NCBI GenBank assembly: GCA_905235085.1
Contig: CAJOKD010000004.1
Location: forward strand, 1 to 64,000
Direction of reading: 5' to 3'
DNA length: 64,000 nucleotides
DNA from: an uncultured Bacteroidales bacterium
GTDB lineage: Bacteria > Bacteroidota > Bacteroidia > Bacteroidales > UBA932
A model generated the notes under the pieces. That model had not been told where the DNA came from and did not search any database. It saw nothing but the letters and a program-made list of their open reading frames with translations. Positions within the stretch are counted from its first letter, which is position 1. Every line of letters starts with the position of its first letter. The translations under genes and the position numbers were made by a program. Shown piece by piece: positions 34,917 through 45,900 of this stretch.

Positions 34917-36251
34917 CTACAGTCTTGCCTTGATGGCTTTCGTCTGCTCCTCGTAACCAGGCTTCTCGAGAAGGGCGAACATATTCTTCTTGTAAGCCTC
35001 TACACCAGGCTGGTTGAACGGGTTGATTCCCAATACATAAGCACTGATACCGCAGGCAAACTCGAAGAACTGGAACAGCCCGCCGAGGTTGAATGCATCG
35101 ATCCTTTCGATGGATACTTCGATCTGAGGGACACCTCCGTCGATATGGGCGAGCTTGGTCCCGAGCTGAGCCATCGCGTTGCAATGCTCCACGTTCTTGC
35201 CGGCCAGGTAATTCAGCTGGTCGAGGTTCTGGGGATCGCTGCCGATTATTACGGTACGGTTGCTCTTCTCGATGTTCACGACAGTCTCGAAAAGCACCCT
35301 GTCGCCGTCCTGGATGAACTGGCCCATTGAATGGAGGTCGGTCGTAAAGTTGACGGAAGCAGGGAATATTCCCTTGAGGTCCTTTCCTTCGGACTCTCCG
35401 TAAAGCTGCTTCCACCACTCCCCAAGATACTGGAACTTAGGATTGTAGGACACCAGAACCTCTATCTTCTTTCCGAGCTTGGAATAGAGCAGGTTGCGCA
35501 TAGCCGCATATTTGACGGCTTCGTTCTCCCCGCTCTTGACGGCGAGAGCCTTCTCCATCTCAGCTGCACCTGCAAGCATCTCACGCACATCGAAACCTGC
35601 CAGCACGATCGGCAGCAAGCCTACAGGAGTCAGGACGGAGTAGCGACCGCCAACATTGTCCGGGACTACGAAGGTCTTGTATCCTTCCTGCGTCGAGAGG
35701 GTCTTGAGAGCGCCCTTGCTCGCATCCGTGATCGCCACGATCCTTTCCGATGCATCTGAATATGTCTTTTCAATATATTCCTTGACTATCCTGAAAGCGA
35801 CTGCAGGTTCGGTAGTGGTGCCGGACTTAGATATCACCACCGTAGCCACGTTCCTCTGTGCGACCAGGTCCATCAATTCAGCAAGATACTCCTCGGAAAG
35901 ATTGTTGCCCGCGAAAACTACTTCAGGGGCCTCCTTACGGCCAGCAAGCTGCTTTGCGAAATTATGCGAGAGGGCCTCGATGGCACAGCGGGCGCCAAGA
36001 TAGGAACCACCGATACCGATGACCACGACGAGGTCCACACCCTTGGCTTTCCAAGCATCCCTTACAGACTCGCATTCCGCGATGAGGGACTCTGGAGTTT
36101 CGGAAGGCAGATGCTTCCAACCCAGGAAATCATTCCCGGCGCCAGTTTCGCTTTCCAGCACGTCGAAGGCATCGAGAGCCTTTGCGAGATATTCTTTGTA
36201 ATCTGCATCGTTGATGAAGGAGCTGCAGCCTCCCAGATTCACTTTAACCAT
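34917..36251 (-). CDS. pgi: Glucose-6-phosphate isomerase
   Basis: 444 residues, the short bacterial form. It interconverts glucose-6-phosphate and fructose-6-phosphate. Visible are VVVIGIGGSYLGARCAIEAL, TVVISKSGTTTEPAVAFR, VPDNVGGRYSVLTPVGLLP (near the family signature), the LHSMGQFIQDG segment and the C-terminal GINPFNQPGVEAYKKNMF with the catalytic lysine. It is first in a three-gene leftward operon with the GHMP kinase and nucleotidyltransferase. Confidence 0.95.
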   Translation of the reverse strand: MVKVNLGGCSSFINDADYKEYLAKALDAFDVLESETGAGNDFLGWKHLPSETPESLIAECESVRDAWKAKGVDLVVVIGIGGSYLGARCAIEALSHNFAKQLAGRKEAPEVVFAGNNLSEEYLAELMDLVAQRNVATVVISKSGTTTEPAVAFRIVKEYIEKTYSDASERIVAITDASKGALKTLSTQEGYKTFVVPDNVGGRYSVLTPVGLLPIVLAGFDVREMLAGAAEMEKALAVKSGENEAVKYAAMRNLLYSKLGKKIEVLVSYNPKFQYLGEWWKQLYGESEGKDLKGIFPASVNFTTDLHSMGQFIQDGDRVLFETVVNIEKSNRTVIIGSDPQNLDQLNYLAGKNVEHCNAMAQLGTKLAHIDGGVPQIEVSIERIDAFNLGGLFQFFEFACGISAYVLGINPFNQPGVEAYKKNMFALLEKPGYEEQTKAIKARL

Positions 36252-36280
36252 ATCTTTAACTTTCTAGTTTTTCAATCTCA

Positions 36281-36288
36281 CAAAATTA
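36281..36288 (-). promoter_or_regulatory. -7 box for the pgi operon
   Basis: Minus strand reads TAATTTTG, 29 bases before the pgi ATG, leaving room for a short leader. Confidence 0.5.
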
Positions 36289-36321
36289 AGCATTTTCCGA
36301 ATATTTTAAGAAGTAATAGAC

Positions 36322-36329
36322 TATATTTG
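36322..36329 (+). promoter_or_regulatory. -7 box for the glycerophosphodiesterase gene
   Basis: TATATTTG, 23 bases before ATG 36353, divergent from the pgi promoter. Confidence 0.6.
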
Positions 36330-36352
36330 CATAACACGAACACTTAAAACCA

Positions 36353-37156
36353 ATGCATATGCCTAGAATCATCAAGCTCGCAGCAACCGCTGCCGCCGTC
36401 ATTGCTCTTGCAGCGTCCTGCTCCACATCGAACAAGATAGCAGTCACCGCCCACCGTGGCTTCTGGAACTGCGAAGAGGCCGGATTCGCCGAGAATTCCA
36501 TCAAATCCCTGGAAGTTGCTCAGCAGCACGGACTCTGGGGCAGCGAGTTCGACGTACATATCACATCCGACCTGGTGATGGTAGTCCATCACGACCCGGA
36601 CATCGACGGTGTAAGGATCTGGGACCACGATTATGCCGACTTCAAGGACTGCCGCCTGAAGAACGGAGAGAAGATCCCTACGCTTGATGAGTATCTCACC
36701 CAGGGAGAAAAGAGCAAGAAGACCGTCCTGGTCTGCGAACTCAAGAAGCAGATCGACAAGGCTCACGAAGACTATATGGTGGACCAGTGCATCGCCGCCC
36801 TTAAGAATCACGGCCTGTACGATCCGAAGAGGGTGATCTTCATCTCATTCAGCCTGAATATGTGCGAGAGGCTCGCTGCCCTCTGCCCTGGATTCACAGT
36901 CCAGTACCTCGAGGACGATATGAGCCCTGACCAGCTCGCCCCTCTCGGAATCAACGGTGTGGATTACAACTACAAGGTTTTCTACAAGAATCCGGACTGG
37001 TTCAAGCAGGCCCGCAACCACAGGATGAGCATCAATTCCTGGACCGTAAACAAGGAAAAGGACATCCAGAAAATGATCGACCTTGGTGTCGACTGCATCA
37101 CGACCAACGAACCGCTCCTGGTCCGCAAGATGCTCGGCAAGAGGGAGCTCAAGTAA
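36353..37156 (+). CDS. Glycerophosphodiester phosphodiesterase lipoprotein
   Basis: 267 residues with a lipoprotein signal (LAASCSTSN). It hydrolyses glycerophosphodiesters to glycerol-3-phosphate and alcohol outside the cytoplasm. The catalytic His pair and metal ligands are in TAHRGFWNCEEAGFAENS, GSEFDVHITSD and VMVVHHDPDIDG; the C-terminal SWTVNKEKDIQKMIDLGVD and CITTNEP are typical of GDPD. A second ATG at 36359 is possible. It ends 6 bases from the convergent umuC end with no visible terminator. Confidence 0.9.
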   Translation: MHMPRIIKLAATAAAVIALAASCSTSNKIAVTAHRGFWNCEEAGFAENSIKSLEVAQQHGLWGSEFDVHITSDLVMVVHHDPDIDGVRIWDHDYADFKDCRLKNGEKIPTLDEYLTQGEKSKKTVLVCELKKQIDKAHEDYMVDQCIAALKNHGLYDPKRVIFISFSLNMCERLAALCPGFTVQYLEDDMSPDQLAPLGINGVDYNYKVFYKNPDWFKQARNHRMSINSWTVNKEKDIQKMIDLGVDCITTNEPLLVRKMLGKRELK

Positions 37157-37162
37157 AAATGA

Positions 37163-38425
37163 TTATCTGACTTCGAGGAGTTCTGCCCAGGATGTCGTGA
37201 ACAGCTTGGAGCAGAACTCCCTGCGTATTCCGTCGGCATAGTGTCCGGGGCGCTGCGTCCCGAGACGGAGCACGTTCTTCCCGGAGGTGTTCACCTGGTC
37301 CATAACCTTCGAGATACGGTCGTCACGCTCGCGCGAAGAAAGATCGAAACCGAATATGGTCTGCTGTATGGACGAGGCGTCCACTATGTCGGAAACTATG
37401 ACTCCTGCCCTTTTATACTCATAACCTGGCCTGTAACCCATCCTCAGAGCCTGGAGGGCCGTGCCGATGATATCCCTGGAACTGCTGGAAGGCACTTCCA
37501 GGCGGATGCTGGCTTCGGGAAAATACTGGGACAGGTCCTTCCTGAAGCGGTTTGTGTGGATGAACACTCCGACGGTTCCCGCAGCCGTACCCTCCTTGCG
37601 GAGCTTCTCGGCACATTTCCCGGCGAAATCCGACACCCTGAGCGTAAGTTCGTCCAGGTCGCTGATCGTTTCCGCGAAGGAGCGTGAAGTGCATATGGAC
37701 TTGCGTTTCTCGATCTTCTCTTCCTCCACCATCCTGCGGCCCTGGAGTTCGTTCCAGGTCCTTACCCCGGTAATCCCCATCCTGTTCCTGACCCACTCTT
37801 CCGGCTGCCTTACGAAATCCAGGGCGGTCTTGACTCCGGCCGCCTCGAGTTTCGGGGCCCCTCTCCAACCTATCCCCCAGACATCGCCTATCGGAGTCAG
37901 GGAGAGCGCCTTCTCCATCTTACCGGGAGTATCGATCACACAGACCCCGTGGTATCCCTTGTATTTCTTGGCGAAATGGTTCGCGACCTTGCCGAGCGTC
38001 TTTGTCTCAGCTATACCGATGCTGACCGGGATCCCGGTCCAGCGGCGGATCTTGACTATCAGCCCGGCGCACAGGGGTATCAGTTCCCCCGGGTCGATCC
38101 CGTCCATATTCATAAAGGCCTCGTCAATCGAATATACTTCCAGTTTCGGAGCCACTTCGGCAAGGAGGGACATCACCCTGGCGGACAGGTCGCCGTACAG
38201 GGTATAGTTGGAAGACCTGACCTCCAGCTTGCCCGCGTCCACGAGATGCTTGACCTTGAAATACGGAGTGCCCATAGGTATCCCCAAAGCCTTGCTTTCG
38301 TTGCTCCTGGCGACGACGCAGCCGTCGTTGTTCGAAAGGACCACGACCGGACGGCCTTCCAGTGACGGCTGGAAAGCACGCTCGCAAGAAACGAAGAAAT
38401 TATTGCAATCGACTAGCGCGTACAC
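37163..38425 (-). CDS. umuC: Y-family DNA polymerase V subunit UmuC
   Basis: 420 residues starting with GTG. It is the error-prone translesion polymerase acting with processed UmuD. The polymerase metal ligands are D6 in [16 protein letters not shown] and the SIDEAFM pair near residue 100. The thumb HhH region ([19 protein letters not shown]), the little-finger domain and a DUF4113-like C-terminus follow. The start overlaps umuD by 13 bases, so translation is coupled. It is last of a leftward run that appears to begin at tsaD. Confidence 0.93.
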   Translation of the reverse strand: MYALVDCNNFFVSCERAFQPSLEGRPVVVLSNNDGCVVARSNESKALGIPMGTPYFKVKHLVDAGKLEVRSSNYTLYGDLSARVMSLLAEVAPKLEVYSIDEAFMNMDGIDPGELIPLCAGLIVKIRRWTGIPVSIGIAETKTLGKVANHFAKKYKGYHGVCVIDTPGKMEKALSLTPIGDVWGIGWRGAPKLEAAGVKTALDFVRQPEEWVRNRMGITGVRTWNELQGRRMVEEEKIEKRKSICTSRSFAETISDLDELTLRVSDFAGKCAEKLRKEGTAAGTVGVFIHTNRFRKDLSQYFPEASIRLEVPSSSSRDIIGTALQALRMGYRPGYEYKRAGVIVSDIVDASSIQQTIFGFDLSSRERDDRISKVMDQVNTSGKNVLRLGTQRPGHYADGIRREFCSKLFTTSWAELLEVR

Positions 38426-38910
38426 ACTTTCTTGATGACGTAAGTCACTACTCCCCAGACAGTGAAATCGTTAGACTCGGTCACTTCGATGGGTTGATAC
38501 TTGGCATTCGCCGGGAGCAGCCACATATTCCTGTGGGGAAGGATGTCGTAAGACATTCCCGGCCTGGAGGACTTGCGTCCGCGCGGCCCGGCATCGGAAG
38601 GAGCCGAGAAGCTGATGATCTTCAGCGCGAATTCCCCGTCGATGAAACACACCGCCATATCCCCGTCGTGCGGTTCCAGGGACTTGTCCACGACAAGCAC
38701 ATCTCCTTCGGAAACATCTGCATCGACCATCGAATCACCCACGACGCGCACGAAGAAAGTGGCCGCCGGATGGCGGACGAGTTCCTTGTTGAGGTCTATG
38801 AAGGAGTTCATATAATCCTGCGCCGGTGACGGGAAGCCAGCGTGGACCCCTTCTTCGGCCATCGGAGCCAGGGACCCGGCCTGCTGTTCGGTATTCCGTT
38901 CTTCTTCCAT
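38413..38910 (-). CDS. umuD: UmuD-like S24 self-cleaving protein
   Basis: 165 residues. The catalytic dyad is S60 in [10 protein letters not shown] and K97 in GEFALKII. The predicted autocleavage site is A24-G25 in HAGFPSP, at the same residue number as in E. coli UmuD. There is no DNA-binding domain, so it is not LexA. After RecA-stimulated cleavage it would activate UmuC. The start at 38910 is chosen from the position of the cleavage site; the frame is open further upstream into the serine hydrolase gene. A segment around 104-118 ([12 protein letters not shown]) is longer than in E. coli. Confidence 0.88.
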   Translation of the reverse strand: MEEERNTEQQAGSLAPMAEEGVHAGFPSPAQDYMNSFIDLNKELVRHPAATFFVRVVGDSMVDADVSEGDVLVVDKSLEPHDGDMAVCFIDGEFALKIISFSAPSDAGPRGRKSSRPGMSYDILPHRNMWLLPANAKYQPIEVTESNDFTVWGVVTYVIKKVCTR

Positions 38911-38924
38911 CTTCCTGAACCTTG

Positions 38925-40163
38925 CTATAGAGCCGGGATTATGTGCTTCCAGGCCAGATTGAGGGCATCTGTGGCCTGCCCTGTGGCACCGCCGTTGAAC
39001 ACATCTATGATGGCGGTAAGGTCGGCGAGCGTCACGTTGGCGAAATCGACGGAAGTAGCGCTCGTGAGGGCGATCACTGCCCTCTTGGCCGGCAGGACAA
39101 TTATGTACTGTCCGAACAGTCCCATACATTCGAACATACTGCCGTCGCTCCTGGTCCAGATCTGGTAGCCGTAGCCGGTGGTCCCGTATTCCTTGCTTGG
39201 ATGCGAGGCGTGTGCTATCTTGTCTGTGGTAGCAGCCTTGACATAATCGGCAGGGACCAAGGGAGAATCACCCCATAACCCGCCACAGTACAGCATCCTG
39301 CCGAAGTTGACCATCTCCCGTGTGGTAAGATGGAGTCCCCATCCACCTGCGCTTATGCTTCCGGCCTTGTCCCAGGTAGGAGTGATTCCCAAAGGCTTGA
39401 ACAGCCTGTTTTCAAGGTAGTCGGCAATATCTTCTCCGGTCTTCTTCCGGATGATCTCAGCAAGTATGCACGACCCGAAGGAATCATAGCAGAACCTGGT
39501 GCCGGGTGCAGCGTCGAACGGATATCCGAAGAACAACTCCAGCACATCGGTATCGATATCGCTGAACATCGCCGAGACGTTGAAACTGTCGGCGGTGAGA
39601 TATTTCCTGATGTTCAGGGCCAGGGTGATCTTGTATTTCTGGGCATATTCCGTCGAGGAATCCTTCTTATGGCCGCTCGCCATCATAAGGAGGTCTTCCA
39701 CGGTCAGGGCGGCAAGATTGGCGGACTGTTCGTCCGTCATAGCCTTTCCGTTGTATTTCATCGACTTGCGGGCAGCCTCCACCTCTTCCGGAAAGATATC
39801 CGCCACCTTGTCGGTCAGCTTCAGCCTGCCTTCTCCGACTGCGATTCCGACAGCCATCGAAGTGAAGGACTTAGTCACCGACCATACGTGGTGACGCGTA
39901 TCTGAAGAGGTTCCGTTGAGCCAGGCTCCGGAAGGGAGGTAGCCTTCCTGCCAGACTTCGATTCCGGTGAGCTTAGGAGCTGCGCTGGCTGCTTCAGAGG
40001 CCATCGCCTCGACTGCAGACTTGATCTTGGGGTTCTCAGCCTTGGCCTCAGTACCTCCGCCGGGGCCTTCCCAAGGGTTGACTATGGGATCATCCTTCCC
40101 GCAACCGGCAAGGAGAATGGCTACGGAGGCCAGTAAGGCCAAAACTATCCTGTTGGTTTTCAT
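38925..40163 (-). CDS. Beta-lactamase-family serine hydrolase lipoprotein
   Basis: 412 residues with a lipoprotein signal (ILLAGCGKD, C21). The class C beta-lactamase/DD-peptidase fold has its nucleophile in WSVTKSFTS (S95 and K98). The usual YxN second motif appears as CYDSFGS, with Ser instead of Asn, so the substrate may not be a beta-lactam. Family members include esterases and D-aminopeptidases. ATG 40163 follows the FAD-protein gene by 7 bases and umuD starts 14 bases further on, so it appears to share their transcript. Confidence 0.82.
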   Translation of the reverse strand: MKTNRIVLALLASVAILLAGCGKDDPIVNPWEGPGGGTEAKAENPKIKSAVEAMASEAASAAPKLTGIEVWQEGYLPSGAWLNGTSSDTRHHVWSVTKSFTSMAVGIAVGEGRLKLTDKVADIFPEEVEAARKSMKYNGKAMTDEQSANLAALTVEDLLMMASGHKKDSSTEYAQKYKITLALNIRKYLTADSFNVSAMFSDIDTDVLELFFGYPFDAAPGTRFCYDSFGSCILAEIIRKKTGEDIADYLENRLFKPLGITPTWDKAGSISAGGWGLHLTTREMVNFGRMLYCGGLWGDSPLVPADYVKAATTDKIAHASHPSKEYGTTGYGYQIWTRSDGSMFECMGLFGQYIIVLPAKRAVIALTSATSVDFANVTLADLTAIIDVFNGGATGQATDALNLAWKHIIPAL

Positions 40164-40170
40164 AATGGAT

Positions 40171-41826
40171 TCATTCTTCAGTTTCAACCGAAGCGGCAAC
40201 AGCACAATTGATGCCATCTATAGCCGAAGATACGATTCCTCCCGAATACCCGGCTCCTTCACCGCACGGAAGCAGCCCTGGAAATGAGTCAGCCTCGTTT
40301 GTGCGAGGATTGCGCGGAACCCTTACCGGGGAGGATGTCCTTGATTCTACACCCACCAGGAGGGCGTCGTTGGTGAAATAGCCTCTGATGGAATGACGGT
40401 TCACTTCCGGGAATGCTTTCTTCAGTCTCTCGGAGATGAACGGAGGGAGGAGCTTGTCCAAAGGAGCACTGACGACTCCTGGCTTGTAGGAAGTTTCCGG
40501 AAGGTCTTCGGAGACCACACCGTTGCAGAAGTCTATCATCCTCTGGGCCGGAGCGGCCATCGGATGAGAAGCACGGGTGTGGGCATATTCCCACATGGAG
40601 CGTTCGACTGCTTTCTGGTATGAAAGGCACTTCAGAGGGCCGTCAGCCTCGTATTCTTCCGGGATATCCTCCGGATTGATCTGGACCACTACTCCGGCGT
40701 TGGCGAACTTCCCGCTCCTGGCAGAGTTCGACATCCCGTTCATCACGATGGTTCCCGCCTCCGTTGCCGAAGGAACCAGGACTCCTCCGGGACACATACA
40801 GAAGGAGAATACTCCCCTTTCATCGACCTGCTCCGTGAATGAATACTCGGCAGCCGGCATCCCGGGTTCCCACTGTCCGTGGTAACGGGCTTCGTTGATG
40901 AGGGCCTGGCTGTGCTCTACCCTGACGCCCATCGCAAAGCCCTTGGGTTCAAGCTGGCAGTCGCACTCCTGGAGCATCTTGTAGACATCGCTTGCCGAAT
41001 GGCCTGCGGCGAGAATGACCTTCCTTGCTGAATACTTCCTGATGGAAGGTTTCCCGGCCTTGGTCCGGTTGGCGGAATCAAGGGCCTTGACTTCTATTTC
41101 TCCGTCCGACTTGCGCCTCAGGCCTGTCACCCTCGTCTCGAAATGATATTCACCGCCCTTGGAGATGATGCATTCCCTGATATTGGCGACTATCACCGGA
41201 AGGCGGTCCGTACCTATGTGGGGATGGGCGTCTATCAGTATCTGGGGATTCGCTCCGAAGTTCACAAGCTGATGGAGGACTTCACGGATATCACCCCTCT
41301 TGGAAGACCTGGTGAAGAGTTTTCCGTCGGAAAATGCTCCTGCGCCACCCTCTCCGTAGCAGTAGTTGGAATCAGGGTCGAGAACTCCCTCCCGGGACAG
41401 CTTGGCCATATCGAACTTCCTGTCGTGGACGTTCTTGCCGCGCTCCAGGATTATGGGTTTCTTCCGCAGGGTCAGCAGCTTGAGGGCCGCAAACAGACCG
41501 GCAGGACCGGCACCTACGATGATAACGGGTTCCGCATCCGAGACATCCTTGTATTCGGGAACCTCATACGGTACATACGATTCGAAGCGGTGGTCGTAGG
41601 CTTCGATCTTGTACCTGTAGATGACATCGTTGCGGGCATCTATGGAACGGCGGGCGATCACGCAGGTCGCAGCGGCTTTCGGAAAGGTCGGCTGATATGA
41701 CTTGGTCGGGTCTATCACGTTTATCACCGCGTTCCCGCGGAGGTTCATAGCCTTTGCGGCTACGATACGTACGTCGTCCGGCCTGAGGTCACGGCCGACC
41801 CTACCTGTCATCTCGAATTCTATCAT
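40171..41826 (-). CDS. FAD-dependent dehydrogenase of the COG2509 type
   Basis: 551 residues. The FAD-binding Rossmann motif is PVIIVGAGPAGLFAALKL near residue 100, followed by YGEGGAGAFSDGKL, typical of this uncharacterised family; the C-terminal LLPCGEGAGYSGGIVSSAIDG binds FAD again. About 85 N-terminal residues form the small alpha/beta domain usual for the family. The physiological substrate is unknown. It starts 32 bases after tsaD with AAGGAT just before the ATG and no promoter box in the gap, so it is probably cotranscribed. Confidence 0.85.
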   Translation of the reverse strand: MIEFEMTGRVGRDLRPDDVRIVAAKAMNLRGNAVINVIDPTKSYQPTFPKAAATCVIARRSIDARNDVIYRYKIEAYDHRFESYVPYEVPEYKDVSDAEPVIIVGAGPAGLFAALKLLTLRKKPIILERGKNVHDRKFDMAKLSREGVLDPDSNYCYGEGGAGAFSDGKLFTRSSKRGDIREVLHQLVNFGANPQILIDAHPHIGTDRLPVIVANIRECIISKGGEYHFETRVTGLRRKSDGEIEVKALDSANRTKAGKPSIRKYSARKVILAAGHSASDVYKMLQECDCQLEPKGFAMGVRVEHSQALINEARYHGQWEPGMPAAEYSFTEQVDERGVFSFCMCPGGVLVPSATEAGTIVMNGMSNSARSGKFANAGVVVQINPEDIPEEYEADGPLKCLSYQKAVERSMWEYAHTRASHPMAAPAQRMIDFCNGVVSEDLPETSYKPGVVSAPLDKLLPPFISERLKKAFPEVNRHSIRGYFTNDALLVGVESRTSSPVRVPRNPRTNEADSFPGLLPCGEGAGYSGGIVSSAIDGINCAVAASVETEE

Positions 41827-41858
41827 ATCCTTATATTGTTTATTTTCAACTATTTCCG

Positions 41859-42881
41859 CTAATAGTCAGCAATCCTTGAAACAGGTGCCACGTCGAGCGG
41901 TGTACGCTCTCCCGCAAGGTAACGGAACCAACCCGCGACCGCTATCATAGCGGCGTTGTCGGTGGTGAACTTGAATTCCGGGAGGAAGGTGTTCCAGCCG
42001 CGCTTCCTGCCTTCGGCCTCCACCCGGCTTCTGAGGCCGCTGTTGGCCGACACTCCCCCTCCGATCGTGATGTCCTTTATCCCGGTGATCCTGGCAGCTT
42101 TGACCAGCTTGCTCATCAGGATGTCTATCAAAGTCTTCTGGAAACTTGCACAGATGTCTTCCTTGTTCTTCTCAAGGAAGTCCGGATCCTTTGCCATTTC
42201 ATCCCTGACGAAATACAGCAAGGATGTCTTCACCCCGGAAAAGCTGTAATCCAGGCCCGGAATCTGCGGCTTGGCGAATACGAACCTGTCGGGGTCGCCT
42301 TCCTTTGCCAGGCGGTCTATGACCGGCCCTCCAGGATAGCCCAGGCCCATCATCTTAGAGCACTTGTCGAATGCCTCGCCCACCGCGTCATCTATTGTCT
42401 GGCCCAGTATTTCGAAATCGAGCGGGCCGTTGACCTTCACGATCTGGGAGTTGCCTCCCGAGACCAGCAGGCAGAGATAAGGGAAAGAAGGCTGGCGGTT
42501 GTCCTTGCCTTCCTGTTTGACGAATCCCGCCAGAATATGCCCCTGAAGGTGATTCACCATTATGACAGGAATGTCCAGGGCTATGCCCAGCGCTTTCGCG
42601 AAGGAAGTACCTACGAGGAGCGATCCAAGCAGGCCGGGGCCGCGGGTGAAGGCTATCGCCGTGAGGTCCGAGGCCTTGATCCCAGCCTTGTCGAGAGCTT
42701 GGCTGACTACCGGTACTATATTCTTTTCGTGAGCCCTGGAGGCCAGTTCAGGCACGACTCCTCCGAAATCTTTATGGACTTGCTGGCTGGCAATGACATT
42801 GGAAAGCAGGTAACCGTCCCTGATTACGGCAGCAGAAGTGTCGTCGCAACTAGATTCGATTCCAAGGATGTAATCCGCCAT
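41859..42881 (-). CDS. tsaD: tRNA threonylcarbamoyladenosine transferase TsaD
   Basis: 340 residues. It transfers the threonylcarbamoyl group to A37 of ANN-decoding tRNAs. Landmarks are ILGIESSCDDTSAAV at the N-terminus, the metal-binding histidines in VNHLQGHI, LVSGGNSQIV, and GGGVSANSGLR. ATG 42881 gives the canonical N-terminus; the frame is open to 42920. It is the first gene of the leftward run tsaD, FAD protein, serine hydrolase, umuD, umuC. Confidence 0.96.
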   Translation of the reverse strand: MADYILGIESSCDDTSAAVIRDGYLLSNVIASQQVHKDFGGVVPELASRAHEKNIVPVVSQALDKAGIKASDLTAIAFTRGPGLLGSLLVGTSFAKALGIALDIPVIMVNHLQGHILAGFVKQEGKDNRQPSFPYLCLLVSGGNSQIVKVNGPLDFEILGQTIDDAVGEAFDKCSKMMGLGYPGGPVIDRLAKEGDPDRFVFAKPQIPGLDYSFSGVKTSLLYFVRDEMAKDPDFLEKNKEDICASFQKTLIDILMSKLVKAARITGIKDITIGGGVSANSGLRSRVEAEGRKRGWNTFLPEFKFTTDNAAMIAVAGWFRYLAGERTPLDVAPVSRIADY

Positions 42882-42907
42882 TATATTCAAAGACATTGAT
42901 TGATTTG

Positions 42908-42915
42908 CAAAGATA
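42908..42915 (-). promoter_or_regulatory. -7 box for the tsaD operon
   Basis: Minus strand reads TATCTTTG, 26 bases before ATG 42881. It is divergent from the tamB promoter 14 bases away. Confidence 0.6.
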
Positions 42916-42929
42916 ATCAATTAAATTGG

Positions 42930-42937
42930 TATATTTG
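42930..42937 (+). promoter_or_regulatory. -7 box for tamB, six bases before the start codon
   Basis: TATATTTG with TTTG at 42904-42907 as a possible -33 element. GTG 42944 begins six bases later, so the transcript would have almost no leader. Confidence 0.6.
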
Positions 42938-42943
42938 TAGTTT

Positions 42944-45900
42944 GTGAAAAAGGCATTAAGGATATTCTGGATAGTGATCGTAGTCATAGCCCTGCTGCTG
43001 TTGGCCTGCTGGCTGCTGCTCCAGACTCCGAAGGTGCAGACATATGCCGCCAAGAAGGCCGTAGCCGCCCTCGAAGAAAAGATAGACGGCAAGATAGAGT
43101 TCTCCAAGATCCATTTCAAGCCGTTCAATGCTCTGGTACTCAAGGATGTGACCTTACTGGACAAGGATCCGGTCACACTCCCCGGTGGAGAAAGGCTGGA
43201 TACGATCGCAAAGGCTAAATCCATCTCCGCCACCTTCTCCCTGAAGGGTATTTTCAAGAAGGAAGGAATACATATAAAGAGGGTTAGCGTCAGCGACGGC
43301 TCGTTCACGCTCGTGAACGAAGAGCGGGGCACGAACATCGGCAGGTTCCTCCGCAGCGACAAGGACAAGCAAGGCAGCGGGAAGGAAATGGGCAACGTTT
43401 TCGATGCCAGGAAAGTCGAGGTCGACAACTTCCGGTTCCGGATGGTCAACCTCAAGGGCGAAAAGCCTTCCGCCGGCTACGGGATAGACTGGAATGACCT
43501 TGACCTTACCGTGGAAAAGCTGAATGCCAGCGGAGTAAGCCTGTCCAACGGATATGTCAAGGGCTCCGTGGAGAAGCTTTCCGCGAGCGAGAAGAGCGGT
43601 TACAGGATCTCGAACCTGAGCGGCAAGACCAGGGTCGGAGGAGGCAGGGTCACCGTCCAGGACCTGCACCTCAACGACGGGATGTCCAGGATACATATGC
43701 CTGAATACAGTATGTCCTTCGACGATGCAAGTTCTTTCTCACATTTCACCGAAGATGTCAGGTTGACCGGCAACATCAAGAACAGCAAGCTCGATTCCAG
43801 GAGCCTTGCCTACTTCGTACCTGCATTGAAAGACAAGAACGTCATCCTGAATATTCCAAGGGCCGACATAGACGGCACCGTCAACGACCTTACCGTCAAC
43901 AGGCTGGATTTCGAAGAAGCCTCGAGCGGGGTGAAGGGATCCGTGGAAGGCAAGCTGACCGGATTACCGAAAGTGGACGAACTGGATATGGACGTGGACC
44001 TGGAAGGTTTCAGCTTCACATCGGATGGCCTCGACAAACTAATACGCAACGTCGCTCCTGGAGCCAAGGCCGGCATCGGACGCTTCGCCAAAGGTGAAAG
44101 GATATCGTTCGACGGCAAGTGCAAGGGCAGGATCGACGACCTGGCTGTCAACGGAAAGGTCAGTACACCGTCCCTGGGCTCTGCCGAAACCAACTTGATG
44201 GTCAAGGATTTAGCCGACAAGTCCCGGCCGATGAACGTCAAGGGCGACATAGTCACCAAGAAACTGGACATCGGGAAGATAGCCGGAATCAAACAGGTAG
44301 GAGAAGTGACCTTGCGGGGTGCCGTGGACGCTACCTTGGGCAGCGGCAGGGCGGACATACGTATCGACACCCTAGTTGTAGACAAGCTCAACGCCCTGGG
44401 CTACGACTATTCCAACATCCGCGCAGCGGGGACATATTCAGGCGATACGTTCGACGGAAGGATTGTCTGCAGCGACCCGAACCTGAATTTCCTGTTCCAG
44501 GGAATAGCCTCCCTGCCGGAAAAGGGCAAGGAAGAAAGATACAAGTTCTACGCAAACGTAGGTTATGCCGACCTCGAAGCTCTCAGGATCGACAAAAGGG
44601 GCGGCACTTCGAAGGTGTCCGGCGAGATCAACGCCGAATACGTGAAATCCATTGACGGCGAAACTGTCGGGAACTTCGACATCAGCGGCCTGAACCTCGA
44701 AAACGACAAGGGATCCTACGACATCGGGAACGTATCGGTCAAGTCGCACGACAATGACGGACGGCACAGCATCGTCCTGGATTCCGATTTCGCCGACGGT
44801 ACATTCTCGGGCAGCAAACCTGTGGCAGACCTGGTCTCCGACCTCAAGGAACTCGCCCTGAGGGAGTCCCTGCCTGTCCTGCTGGACAAGAAAGACGGGA
44901 AGTGGGACGGAGGCGAATATAAATTGGACCTGGACATACACGACGCAAAGGACGTGCTTGCGTTTGCGATGCCCGGCCTGTATATAGCTGACAGCACGAA
45001 GGTACGCTTGGATGTGAATGAAGAAGGACTCCTCAACGCTTCCCTGAAGTCCCCGAGGGTCGCGATGGGCAAGAACTACCTCAAGGGCCTTGACCTCAAA
45101 CTGGACAACAGGAACGGAAGCCTGAACGGTACGGCCAAGGGATCGGAGCTTTCAGCCGCCGGGATGGTCCTGAAGAACGACAACATCTCCATCCACGCCA
45201 AGGACAACAAGATAGGCTTGGGCTGCACGTACGACAACCAGACTGAAGCAGGAGACAAGGGAGAGATATTCCTTTCCGGAGAACTCGGCAAGACTGCTTC
45301 CGGAGAGCTTACGCTGCACGGGAAGACGCTTCCTTCGAACATCTGCTACAACGGAGACAACTGGAAGATATCCCAGTCGACGATCGACCTTGTCGGGAAA
45401 GACATCAGCGTAGACAACCTGGTGGCTTCCTGCGGGGAGCAGTCGATAAAGGTCGGCGGTGGTTATTCCACTTCAAGGAACGACACTTTGTCGGTTGACC
45501 TGAACAGATTCGACCTGAGGATAGCCAACCAGTTCCTGGGAGAGGAATTCGGGATCAGCGGCCGGGCTTCCGGCCGGGCCAGGGTGATATCTCCTTGGAA
45601 CGGCAATTCAGGACTGCTGATGAATCTCAGATGCGATTCCACCATGATCGCCGGGCTGGACGCGGGTACCATAAGGCTCGCCAGCAGCCTGGACGATTCC
45701 GGCAGGATGCACATAGTCGCGAACAATGAAATAGGTGGCGCGAAGACACTGGATTTGCTCGGCGATTACAATACGAAGGACGGCAGCCTCGACCTGACCT
45801 GCAACCTGGACGGTTTCAATGCAGGTTACGCCGCCCCGGTCCTCAACTCCGTATTCAGCGAAGTATCCGGAGACATCAACGGAAAGGTGAGGATATTCGG

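Noticed and set aside
38911..39129. Longer UmuD reading to 39129
   Set aside because: The extra N-terminus is Arg-rich shadow sequence over the serine hydrolase gene; the A24-G25 cleavage position supports the start at 38910.
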